DNA from: Agapetus fuscipes
Taxonomy: Eukaryota > Arthropoda > Insecta > Trichoptera > Glossosomatidae
Direction: 5' to 3'
DNA: 64,000 nucleotides
Assembly: GCA_951799405.1 (NCBI GenBank)
Contig: OX637353.1
Coordinates: 5,828,001 to 5,892,000 of the forward strand
Shown here: in pieces, positions 42,901 through 52,700 of the stretch
Layout: each line of letters opens with the position of its first letter
Numbering within the stretch: the stretch's first letter is position 1
The notes under the pieces: model-generated
Seen by the model: the letters and a program-made list of their open reading frames with translations, nothing else
Databases searched by the model: none
What the model was told of the DNA's origin: nothing
Translations under genes and position numbers: made by a program

Positions 42901-45900
42901 CACAGGCTCCGCTGTCGTCAGTTAGGCCAGTGAGAACATTAAACGACGTGGGGGTCTTTGGTATTGTGTGATGCCTATTAAAGGCATTACAATTTTCCAA
43001 ATCTGCCATAGCAGATGCCGTCATTCGGACTTCTGGACTGAAAAAAATACAGTATAAAAATTTGATGACACATGTTCAACTAAAAGTAACATATTTAAAA
43101 GAATTATTATTATTCCCTAAACGGCTTTTAAAGAGAGTTCAAAACAATCAATACCTAACTGAAAATAAAGGAAGGGCGACCCAAATTAAGGTGGCAGGAC
43201 GGAGTGAGAGGGGATGCAGCGCAGCATTTCCAGGTGACAAAATGTAGGTTGACAGCTGAGGACAGGAGGAGCTGGAGGTGAATGATACAGGAGACCAAGG
43301 CTCGATATGAGCTGTAGCGCTATTGGAAGAAGAACTAAAACTTCAGCAATAGCTATGGGCATTGTTTACAACAACATCCTCTCATGTCCTGTAACCATTC
43401 TCAATGAACGTGATCCATTGGCCTATGTAAGCCTTCCATCAATTTGAATTAAGAGTTTTTTTCTCGGCCACTAATCAATAACACACCATTTGTTTGCATT
43501 TTATCAAGCAACCCGGCAATGTGATGTCACAATTTTGTATATTAACCCGGCAATGTGATGTCACAATTTTGTATATTTCAATTGATGTGTACACCGCATA
43601 AACCTCAGCATAAATATTTCACTACCTTTTTTTCATAACTTACATACACTAACAAATATTCCATAGTAATAATTTGTCCTACAATACAGGACAGGTTATT
43701 TAATAAAGGGTGCATGTCTTACTTGGGCCTGCCATGCTGGGAGGTGATCTGAGACATGGTGTGGCAGAGTCCAGAGTCCCGACTTGTGTCAGTGTTGTAC
43801 TGCGCGTGCTGTGGCGTTGCTTGCTTCTCTAGGAATGGATGGCTAGCCACCTGACTGAGAGGAATTCGCTCCGCAGGATTTTTTCTCAGCAGACGGTCCA
43901 GCAGATCTTTACACTCTGTTGACAAACTAGGTGGCATCTAAAAAATACAGTTTTTGTATTAAACACACGACACTGGCTAAAATGATAAGTTTTTCTCTTT
44001 TTTTACAATAATAACTGTGTAGTTATCTAAATCTAAATCTAGATTTACAACCACACAGTTAAAATTTATAACTCGGATATTAGACAAACCATTATGAGGG
44101 AACTTACATTATTCTCGAGCAGTTCATCCTCAGTCATTGTGCAGAGAGGGTGTCTCCTGAAGACATTAGCTACGTCGAGAATAATGTAAGTTCTCTTATA
44201 ACAGTTCGTCTAATATCTGAGCATTTTTTTTAACCGTGTAGTTATCATTATTGTATGTAAATATATCACAAGACTGTAACTCAAAACTAAACAAGTTTTT
44301 CTTTTTTTATAATGTTAAAGCCTTCTTCTCTTCTTCTATTTCAATGGCACTACAGCCCAATTCCAGCCTTGTCTTCCTTCGAGCTCTGCCTTTCCTCCAA
44401 TACCACTTTCCAGTTTGTGACTTGTAAAAGCTAACCCACAACCTTCCTCTCTAGTAGGTAGAATCATTGTAAGCTTGTACGCACCTGGAAATCAGCATGG
44501 ATGACCCTGTTGAGGGTCTGCTTGACGTGGTTGGTGTCAAAGGGAGGTTTCCCCGTGAGAAGCGTGTAGAGCAGGCAGCCCAGGCCCCACACGTCAGCGG
44601 GCAGGCCGTGCCGGGAGCGAGAGGCTACCTGTACAACATTACAAGTCAACACTATGTCAAGGGTACACTGTGATCATTACAAATGACAAATTCACATATT
44701 GTATCCAAAGATAAAGTACCACTAGTCAAAAATTATGTTTTGAGTTCAATATTATATTTTCAGTAAGGCCATCATTAAAATTTCTTTAATCATTTTCAAA
44801 GGAAAGAGAGGAAGAAAGTAGACCTATAAGACAGGGATGTGCCGTGGGTGAAGACAAATGCATTTCAGTAAGAATGTTGTTTCCTCTGCTTTTAAAATAA
44901 CACATCAAAAATTAATAAAGAGTTATAAAAATGACACAAATTAAACCACTGTCTTTTTAAATATATATTTCAATGTTAAATGCTTTTTTTTTATGTGTTG
45001 TCTACCTTATAAGTACGGATCGACACAGCTTAAACTAAACTTAGTGGAAATCGGAACTAACGTTGCCATCTTGCAAAATGTCACTTGTGATAGTTCAATG
45101 TGAAGTTGAAAAACAAAATAAAGCCCATTGATTTTATCAGTTTGAAGGCCCTAAAGCAATGATACTCAACCTTTTTTGTCCTCGGGCCACAAAGATATAT
45201 TTCAAAATCTACGGGGGCCGCAACACTATACTGGTATGATCAAAAGATGTCATCGAGGGATTGAGGGGGGGGGGAGGGGTAGACACTTAATTTTCAAAAG
45301 GAAATTTTGTCCGTAAAAAAATCTGTCGACGGGGGGGGGGGGGGGGGAAGGGGGATAGGCACGTAATTTTCAAGTTGAAAGTTCAAAGAAGTGTGATGCG
45401 ATGGTTTGGACATATTGAAAGGATGAATGAAGACCGACTGACAAAAAGAGTGTATAAAGGGAATGTAACAGGTAAGCGTGGAAGGGGAAGACCTAGGAAA
45501 CAATGGATTGATCAGATAAATGAGATTGCGAATGAATGGAATTTACAGAGTGGAAACAAGAGAAGAGCATGCATGAAAAGAGTGATGAAATTAGATGAGA
45601 TGAAAGAAGTATGCAAGGACAGAGTCAAGTGGAGGCACTTGTGTGGAGGTACTGGCCACCCCTAGAGGAAAGGCGGCAGGATACAAGACAAGACAAGACA
45701 AGCCTCCCTACAAAAAAAAAATTTTTCGTGCCTCCCTTTAAATAAAAAAATATATTTATATTAGGATGATTAATTTGGTGAGCGCTGCTTGTGTGTGTAT
45801 CACACCTCAGGAGCCCTCTGCGAGCTTGGTCGTCGCTGTAGTAAGCACCAATTCTCAAGCAAGACCCAGTTGTTGTAAGGTTGGATGGACCTTTCAGTGA

Positions 45901-48778
45901 CTGGTATTTGGTAAAGGTTTATGAATTTTTCAACCCAGCGAAGAGCACATTTGGAAATAAAAATGATATATTTTGTGCTCCGCCGGGATTCGAATCCAGG
46001 ACCTTCCATTTTACGAGTCCGAAGTGTTTCCACTGGACTATGGACCAGTCCACGTTCTACGTCCTACGAAATATAGCGTGCCAGATTTTGTAAATCACGA
46101 CGGCGGGCCGCACAGAAAAGCTTGCCGGACCGCAGGTTGAATATGGCTGCCTTAAAGTCATAACAGTGCTCTCCTTTGGCTCTCATCTAAATTAGTGTAA
46201 GCCGTGTACATCTGTAAATGTACATGTATGGGATACTGGCCCCTGCTGAAAAATATTCTTCTTCTTCCTTAAGTAGATATTATGTTGATCTGTTTATTTT
46301 GACTTCCCTCTAGTGATGCGGAAGACCAGCTGTTTATCATATTATTTATCTGTTTTAAGAGACATAATATAAAGTTGAAATGAACAGTGTACCTCGGGAG
46401 ATATATAATTAGGAGTGCCGCACATGGTGAGATGTTTTTCATCAGGTTGAGTGAGCTGAGTAGCCAGACCAAAGTCTGCAATCTTCTGCAAAGCAAGCAA
46501 TACATGCATATTAGCACTTAGATCATGACGAGGTAAAACAAATGTAAATAGACCACTGACACTCAGGGTTCTTCATTTTAAAATATCTCAGAGTTACCAT
46601 ATCCCCGCCGGTAAAACAGGCGCTGTTGCCATTGGTGATTGCTATTCACAATCCTTATAAATCATTTAAACAAATATAATGGAAATACTAAATTCAAGGA
46701 TTTTAGTTTATAATCAATAGTAATAACATCAATGTCCGTTGGAATGAGCAAAGAGCAATGCCACAAAAACGTTAGTAAAATATAACAATGCTATAGTAAT
46801 ATAAAACCACCAAAAAAAACTATGACTTAGAGAAACCATTTTGTTTAAATAGATTTGTGAAGAGGAATGCAATTCACCAACCTATTTTGCCTGGCCAGTT
46901 GTCTTAATACGAAAGCAGAAGCTTGTGTGTATGCAATGGCATCTGTTGAACCAGGGTTGAAGCTATGGTCAAATGGGCCAGACGTGATTCGAACCAACAT
47001 ATTCTGTTCCAAATACGCTAGTCAAGAACAGCGACTTGACACCCACTGCCATTACACCGACATGATGCTATGTCACATACTTTTCATTATTTATTTTTTA
47101 AATAGACCATCCTCAAGAGAGCTCGCATTTTATCTCTTGCTTATGAGAATAGCATCATCTTTTGGGAAAGTCTGTAAGCATTAGATAATGCAGATCATAG
47201 CTATGCAGTGCAGCATGTTACCACTTGCAGATCCTTGGTGAGCAGCAGGTTGTTGAGGGACAGGTCTCTGTGCAGGATGTGATGGGAGTGCAGGTAGAGA
47301 ACACCAGACACTATCTGCCGCATAATGTCAGCGGCTAACTGCTCACTCACACCCTGCTTCACCAACCTACAATATACAGCATGGACTCAAATACTGGACC
47401 CCTTAAAACTAAAATGAACCCCATAAAAAAATGGATCCCACTAAAAATATATTATCAGCAGTTTTGATTTACAAATATTTTTTGCTCAGTGACAAGCTCA
47501 CACAACTAGAAGATTTTTTTCCCAGTTGTATTTTTATTGCTATAATCTGTTATCTGAGTTGCAAACAGGTATATTAACATTTAAAATTCATATTAAATGC
47601 ATGCCCACAAACAGGCATGTGTAGTTTGTAAAATATTGTTTCTCGTGAGATTATGCGATCAACTTTGAAATACAAGTTGCTATTACCGGGTAATTTAAAA
47701 ACATAATTTCTTCTTGGCAGACCAACATTGAACATCTAGGCGATGTTGTGGTTTTTAGCGACCAATCAGAAAATGTTTTCCTTTTCCCCAGCAACTGGTA
47801 TGACATCACAATTTTATTGTCCATAATAAGTGGTGGGTCCATTATACAGGTAATTCACCCTTTTTATAGAGATAACGAATCTTGCAGAGGGCTCTTGAGT
47901 AGTGATTCACACAAAAACAGCGCTCACCAAATAGATCATCCTACTACTTTTCTGTCTGCATCTGGCTGAAGATTTATTTTTTCAAGTCAATTTAGAGATG
48001 ATAGGTAAAAAATACACTATACCTAAACGCTTCACGATTTTGTGTCTCATACTTACGCAGGGACCACACTATACTTCTCTGTACCTATCATTCCAATTTT
48101 AGAATATGTACTGCCGAAGCAAATAAAGAATACTTGCTATGTATCGTTCCAATTTCAAAACGATACAGACATTAGCATAGCCCCTGTGCAAGGATTAAGG
48201 GCAAAAATTTGAATCGTTACACATTTTTCTTTCTTATCCAACACCACTACTGTTCCAGGGAAAGCCGACAAGATTTGCAGAATATATTTTACCTGAAGTG
48301 CTGCGCCAGTTCACCATTCTGCGCCAATTCCAGCACCAGATACACATAATTAGCGTCCTCAAAGAACGTGTAGAGCTCCAAGATGGCGGGGTGCTTAAGG
48401 CGAGAGTGGATGGCCACCTCCTGCCTCACGCGGCCCACCATGCCCGCACGAGCCATCAACTTCTTGTCTATCATCTTTATCGCCACGTACACTCCTGAAC
48501 GCAGACATCTCGCTCGGTAGACGTGCGCAAAGCCCCCCTTACCCAACAGCTCCAACACTTGGTACTCCTGAAAAATAACGACGGGTTTAAAAAAATTTCA
48601 ATAATTAAATATGTGAAGAGGAATGCAATTCACCAACCTATTTTTGCCTAGCCCAAAAGTATAACGAATGTACATATTTAAAATAATACAAATTGTAAAC
48701 AAACTTTGACAGGTGAATGATTGCATTTAATTTACTGACCTCGATTCGTTCCCCGAATCCTCCAGACACAGGTGGCAT
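36976..48778 (-). CDS. PLK4: Serine/threonine kinase PLK4 (SAK), 11 exons, 3' end not located
   Basis: Exons on the minus strand are 48778-48740, 48567-48293, 47366-47222, 46485-46393, 44628-44485, 43937-43723, 43037-42607, 42498-42311, 41333-41078, 40218-40097 and 37182-36976, giving 705 codons in continuous phase. The kinase domain has [11 protein letters not shown] (22-32), VAIK K44, E63, HRDLSLNN (D139), DFG (D157) and [13 protein letters not shown] motif at 286-288 ([10 protein letters not shown]) sits where Slimb/beta-TrCP degrons lie in SAK. The cryptic polo-box region follows, with [31 protein letters not shown] and [14 protein letters not shown]4 starts centriole duplication; its level is set by autophosphorylation of the degron. 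The frame breaks after TVQLTN, where the third polo box should begin, so at least one exon is missing or lies beyond the inserted transposons. It is head-to-head with TOM6. Confidence 0.95.
37201..38037. other. PLK4 intron 10 sequence, nothing recognised
   Basis: AT-rich intronic sequence between PLK4 exons 10 and 11. No repeat with clear ends was seen in this part. Confidence 0.4.
38174..38460 (+). repeat. tRNA-derived SINE family 1, full length
   Basis: The tRNA-like head GACCGGTCCGTAGTTCAGG continues to B box GGGTTTGAATCCC near 38228-38240. The body is ATTTGCTCTTCGCTGGGT...TCCAGCCTTACAACAACTGG. The tail GGGCTCTTGAGGTGTGATAC then ACAAAAACAGCGCTCACC AAATAAAT resembles the CR1-like LINE tail at 6025-6075. 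Confidence 0.88.
38462..38573 (-). repeat. Element A fragment
   Basis: Reverse 5' portion, ending TTTTTTTTACAGTATG next to the acidic minus frame at 38576-38695. Confidence 0.65.
38576..38695 (-). pseudogene. Acidic ORF start, possible transposase N-terminus
   Basis: From ATG 38695 it encodes [20 protein letters not shown] and [11 protein letters not shown], then runs into Element A. Acidic starts like this are common in piggyBac-type transposases, but no catalytic part is present, so the assignment is a guess. Confidence 0.25.
39404..39603 (-). repeat. Element A copy, 5'-truncated
   Basis: Reverse copy from TCTAAATCTAAGCTGCAAAG to GACATTTGCAAAGTGAA. Confidence 0.8.
40390..40648 (-). repeat. 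Element A copy in PLK4 intron 9
   Basis: Complete reverse copy of the diverged subfamily (CTACAAAGATATGTAAACATC to TATCAGTCAAAGAGC). Confidence 0.8.
41372..41611 (-). repeat. Element A copy in PLK4 intron 8
   Basis: Reverse copy from TATAATCTAAGTTGCAAGG to CATACCAACCTATAAGT. Confidence 0.82.
41690..41998 (-). repeat. tRNA-derived SINE family 3 in PLK4 intron 8
   Basis: Reverse copy: ACATATATAGTGTAACTTAT at the 3' end, degraded B box and GAGCTATCGACCGGAC at the 5' end. Confidence 0.8.
42000..42251 (-). repeat. tRNA-derived SINE family 1, adjoining SINE 3
   Basis: Reverse copy ending with GGGATTCGAACCCACAACC and ACTACGGATCGGTC. It directly abuts the SINE 3 copy, so one SINE inserted at the end of the other. 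Confidence 0.82.
43165..43335 (+). pseudogene. LINE ORF C-terminus of a different clade
   Basis: One frame reads [20 protein letters not shown] then [11 protein letters not shown] and a stop at about 43272. It is a typical GRPxxRW...DRxxWR LINE C-terminus, 5'-truncated, in PLK4 intron 6. Confidence 0.65.
44006..44258. mobile_element. MITE with unique core, PLK4 intron 5
   Basis: Long arms (TAACTCGGATATTAGACAAA, AACTTACATTATTCTCGA and their inverses) end in ACAATAATAACTGTGTAG/GTGTAGTTATCATTATTGT. The 50-bp centre (44118-44172) is not part of the arms. It belongs to the same family as 34308-34447. Confidence 0.75.
45372..45680 (+). pseudogene. LINE ORF C-terminus nested in hAT
   Basis: Open frame with [53 protein letters not shown] and a stop after GTGHP. 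It ends in an (AAGAC)n tail at 45680-45702. This best-preserved copy defines a subfamily whose 3' end is short and lacks Element A. Confidence 0.8.
45752..46052 (-). repeat. tRNA-derived SINE family 1 nested in hAT
   Basis: Reverse copy: ATTTGGTGAGCGCTGCTTGTG tail, then GGGATTCGAATCCAGGACC and GGACTATGGACCAGTCC at the tRNA-like end. Confidence 0.82.
46855..47060 (-). repeat. tRNA-derived SINE family 2 in PLK4 intron 3
   Basis: Reverse copy, diverged: 3' end GAGGAATGCAATTCACCAAC, 5' part with GATTCGAACCAACATATTC and a degraded A box. A 3'-end piece of the same family lies at 48612-48655. Confidence 0.7.
47545..47632 (-). repeat. Element A fragment in PLK4 intron 2
   Basis: Reverse tail fragment (AATCTGTTATCTGAGTTGCA to AACAGGCATGTGTAG). 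Confidence 0.65.
47883..47945 (+). repeat. SINE family 1 tail fragment
   Basis: GCAGAGGGCTCTTGAG, CACACAAAAACAGCGCTCAC and CAAATAGATCATCC match the 3' end of the 38174 copy. Confidence 0.7.
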
Positions 48779-49200
48779 TTTTATAATAATTAAAATATAT
48801 TAAGCGTAGTTTATAGTGAAAACAACTGATGTTATGACATTTTCAAAACTTCAAAAAATACGTTGACCGCCGCCATTTGCATTTTTAAAACACCTAGTGT
48901 GCTTACACCTAAAAATGAATACCTCATACAAAAACTTTCTACCTATCATTTTGATAAAATGTAGTCGAATAATTTTCTCAACTATGAAATCTTTTTACCT
49001 ATTGAAAATTTTTCAAGTTTTTTAGAAAACTAGAAGCAAATTTATTGGCATTTTTTTTTGTGCGCTTTTATCTGTCTACAGCAAAAATTACATATTTTTG
49101 TCTATGAAATGTGACATTGATTATTTGACAGTTCAGCGTGATTTTTAGTGACATTTTTGTCGAAATTTGTAAAATAAAAATTTAAGACATAAAATTGAAA
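48779..49200. promoter_or_regulatory. Shared PLK4/TOM6 divergent promoter region
   Basis: Only 422 bp separate the PLK4 ATG (minus) from the TOM6 ATG (plus). Both 5' UTRs and both start sites must lie here or be spliced from elsewhere. No TATA box is clear. No repeat has inserted here, unlike the rest of the region. Confidence 0.55.
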
Positions 49201-49528
49201 ATGACTTCCCAAAGCGGTGTCGTTCCTTTTGTTATGGATTTCTACAGAGATCCCTTCAAATGGTAAGCCTTTTCTCATCACGTATTTCTTTCAAATCCGC
49301 TCTTATATTCAGTTCGTTTGTTTTCAGTTCTTTTTTTTTTTCTAAACATTGATTACTCATATCGGCTTTCACTTATTAGCGATAGTGACGTTTTAATTTT
49401 TTTATCTTGACATGTTGTTTTCTGTTTGTTTCAGGTCACTTGTAAAGAGCTATGGTATTTTTATTCTCGGCATCGCCATTGCCAGTGAATGTACCGGACT
49501 AGAACTCATGCCGAGTGGACCGCAATAA
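49201..49528 (+). CDS. TOM6: TOM6-like mitochondrial outer-membrane import subunit, 51 aa
   Basis: Two exons, 49201-49262 and 49435-49528, with a GT-AG intron inside the tryptophan codon. The protein is MTSQSGVVPFVMDFYRDP, FKWSLVKSYGIFILGIAIAS, ECTGLELMPSGPQ. A short soluble N-terminus precedes one membrane segment (about 24-38) and a C-terminal LELMPSGP. The layout and the end match animal TOM6, whose tail has the pattern (D/L)x(D/E)LMxPxxx. TOM6 is a small tail-anchored subunit that stabilises the TOM import complex. The assignment rests on this short similarity and on size, so it is likely but not certain. It is close to GNS downstream (191 bp). Confidence 0.75.
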
Positions 49529-49529
49529 A
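49524..49529 (+). terminator. Polyadenylation signal overlapping the TOM6 stop codon
   Basis: AATAAA spans the last codon and the stop TAA of TOM6 (CAATAAAAA). If used, the 3' UTR would be only a few tens of bases. This fits the tight 191-bp gap to the GNS start. Use of this signal is inferred. Confidence 0.45.
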
Positions 49530-49719
49530 AAAATACACAGCTGGTATTTTAAACATTTGAACAGTCTTGCAACACTTAAATTGGAAAAAAAATCATTTTT
49601 GCATTTCAATCTCGCTTGCTTGGAATGTTTTAAATATCAGCTTTTATGAATTTGTAGGCCAACAGATTTCAATAATTAATTTAAAATGTTAAGTGTTATG
49701 TAAAATTTGAAGAAAAATT

Positions 49720-52700
49720 ATGTTTGTGAATATAAAAATCATGCTGATTGCTAAGTACTTTTGTGTTTTCCTCTTTATTCTACCCGTGTGCTGTTCTTTG
49801 ACTTTTTCCAAGAGACCAAACATTGTGGTGGTTATAACAGATGACCAAGATTCTACGCTCGGAGGGATTGTAAGACATTTTTATATGGATTTATAATGAA
49901 CAACCATAACCTTAATGTGTGAATTCCTCTATTTTCCTTCATTATATGCCTACAGCGAACGCTCTAACTTCATCAATGTATGGCTGGCAGACAATGTCTT
50001 ACCCTGGAATTTGTAATTGTAAAACAAGATGAAGACCGGGGTAGCTTGAGCTTCCAGACGTTTCACCCATGTTTGGGATAGGCGTCTTCAGCGTGAAAGT
50101 GAAGTGAAGATGATTTCAATGAAACAGTTTCATCGTCCAGACACTCCAGCTCCCACAGACCACGGCAACATATCCCGGATAGCAACTCTCCATCATCAGC
50201 CGGCCGTATAAGCCAAAAACTGACATTTAAAACAAGATCAAGTAATATTTCATACAATATGAATTTACTACTTACGTTTATCCATTTTATTGTCCTCAGG
50301 CTATTTAGTGAAATATTCTAACAGGACATCAAACTATGCGTTATCTTGTGTTCTTTAATGTACAATATTCCATATTGTATGCATTCATTTTGTATAATGT
50401 ATCAGATTACAAGTTTTTATCTGTTTCCAACAGATACCGGACTACGAATGTCATGATCGTGATGGCAACATTAGTCTCGCATAATGGACTCAGAGCAAAT
50501 ACCAGAGATATAATGAAAGTGTGACGTCACACGGCTGGTTTACTAGGGAAAGGCAGAGTTTGGTATTATTTGGTTAAAATAAGGATTTTACTCAAAAAAA
50601 AGTGTGAAGCTTACCCCCTGAGAAAAAAAAAATCGATGCGGAATCCATTAGAAATCCAAGGCTTTTTCCAAACATTTGTCATACAAAAAATAGCAAGTAG
50701 GCTGCACTGTTTGATTTCTAATGACTGATCAAATTTTACAACAACAAAAAACATGTCAATGGTCAATTGTTGTTTACAGACACCTCTCACAAAACTGGAC
50801 TCATTGGTTACTAAGAAAGGGACAACATTTGTCAATTCTGTAAGTATCATCATGTTGCTTATTTTTTACATGAAAATTCCACAGCGTTCAAGCTTTTTTG
50901 ACGTACGGAGTCTACCACCGAATAAGCAACGGGTGCCTTAAATGAATGCATTAAAAATCATACGACAATAGTGATGTGTACCCAAGTCCTATGGATGGTG
51001 TCAGAAATTATTTAGGGCACAATATTTAAAAGAAATATTAGTTGTTGTTATGGCCAAGTGGGCCGATCGTTTTAGCGTGTTTGGAATGGAATAACGTTGG
51101 TTCGATCCCCGCTTGGGTCATTTGGCCATAACTTTGACCCTGGTTGAACAGATGTAATTGGATAATTATTAATTAATAATTCATTAAAATAAACAATAAT
51201 GAATTATTAATTGATGATATTAATACCTGTTTCTGGCCAGGCAGAATAGGTTGGTGAATTGCATTCCTCTTCACAAATCTTTTTTTTTTAAATATGATGT
51301 TCTAGAAAGTCTACATCTTAGTCTGTCGTCAGCAGACTTTCTGAACAGATTGTTCTGTTTCCAGAAGAAGAAAAAAATACAAGTCAATATTCTGATATTA
51401 TAGTTCTTCTTTTGAATGAAATAAATTAGGGATATTTACCTACCCCTCGTACACAACGTACCCAAGTATAAAACATTTACATAAACTCCCTTTGATTGTG
51501 TAAATTTTAAATATATGAAATATGTGACGGCAATCCTGGTGAGTGCTTTAGTTTTTTAATTTATGCAATCAATAGGAGCTTAAACAATGTTATGTACTTA
51601 GGATAATGATCTGTTTATGTTTTTTTATTAATACCTTGCATGATTATTTTATGGACTTTAGTTGTTTGTGATTTATTTTTATTAAGATCACTAATACTAC
51701 TCAACAATATGATGTCATCTGCTGATCTGCATCATACCCTGATGTAAATTGCGGTTCTTTAGGATAGCTGAAAGTGACTTGAAAACATATGGTTATCGTA
51801 GGATTATACATCATGACTGCATATTTTATTACTTTCTTAATACTTTATTGTGATGCCTTAACAATCGCTACCTTCATTTCCTGGGAGAAATAATAGAGGG
51901 TAGGTATATTGAATAAATGTGATAATATTTGTTGTATATTTCACTGCATGAATCCCCAGTTTGTGGCGTCCCCCATCTGCTGCCCCAGCCGCTGCTCCCT
52001 GCTGACGGGCTTGTACCCGCACAACCACCTCACCACCAACAACTCCCTGCAGGGCGGCTGCAGCAGCCACAGCTGGCAGGCCAAGTACGAGCCGCTGACA
52101 TTTGCTGCTGTGCTGCACAAGTCTGCCAACTATACAACGTTCTATGCGGGGAAGTACTTGAATGAGGTGAGATCAAATGTTGTTATTCTTCTTCATTTAG
52201 ATCATTGATCTGTTCTTGCGGATACCTAGTGAGAACTACTCATGAGAGACTGAAGTCCAGCTATCCTTCCACCTCTTTAGCGGTCTTCCGGCGAGGCAAC
52301 TTCCTGGTGGTATTTAATTTGCCACAATATAATATGGTCTATAATCTAAGTTGCAGAGATATATTAACATTTAAGGCTCTCAAATGCATGCTCACAAACA
52401 AACACGTGTAGTTCGCGCTTACAAATGCTGAATGTGTACTTACAAAATCCAAACCTCAAATGAACATAAGCTCTACAACTTTTGCCGACCTTCCCTGACA
52501 CAGGGGTGACATTGGCAAAGTGAACCATTTTTTACAGTATGGGTGGTCAGCCTCATACCAACCTATAAGTCAAGGAATACAAATAATAAATAACATTTAA
52601 GTAAAAAAAAAAATGGTCCCTTCAAAATATATATTTGGCTCTGCTCTATCGTACAATGTCTTCTGTATCACAAGTCCCCCTGATGTCTTCATTGCTTATT

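Larger units (their letters stand above)
45157..46149. mobile_element. hAT-like element with LINE and SINE inside
   Basis: The ends CAATGATACTCAACC and GGTTGAATATGGCTG are flanked by CCCTAAAG (45149-45156) and CCTTAAAG (46150-46157), 7 of 8 identical. The remaining native sequence is GGGCCACAAAG... and GGCGGGCCGCACAG. G-runs of 10-20 bases at 45266-45284 and 45330-45348 are included. Confidence 0.75.

Noticed and set aside
44107..44180. Extra PLK4 exon between exons 5 and 6
   Set aside because: The core of the MITE reads as a short coding-like stretch on the minus strand, but inclusion meets a stop in the required phase, and exon 5 joins exon 6 directly with good family match.
51056..51130. 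Possible tRNA gene
   Set aside because: Same reason: the tRNA-like part is joined to a SINE body repeated at 60805 and, reversed, at 46855.
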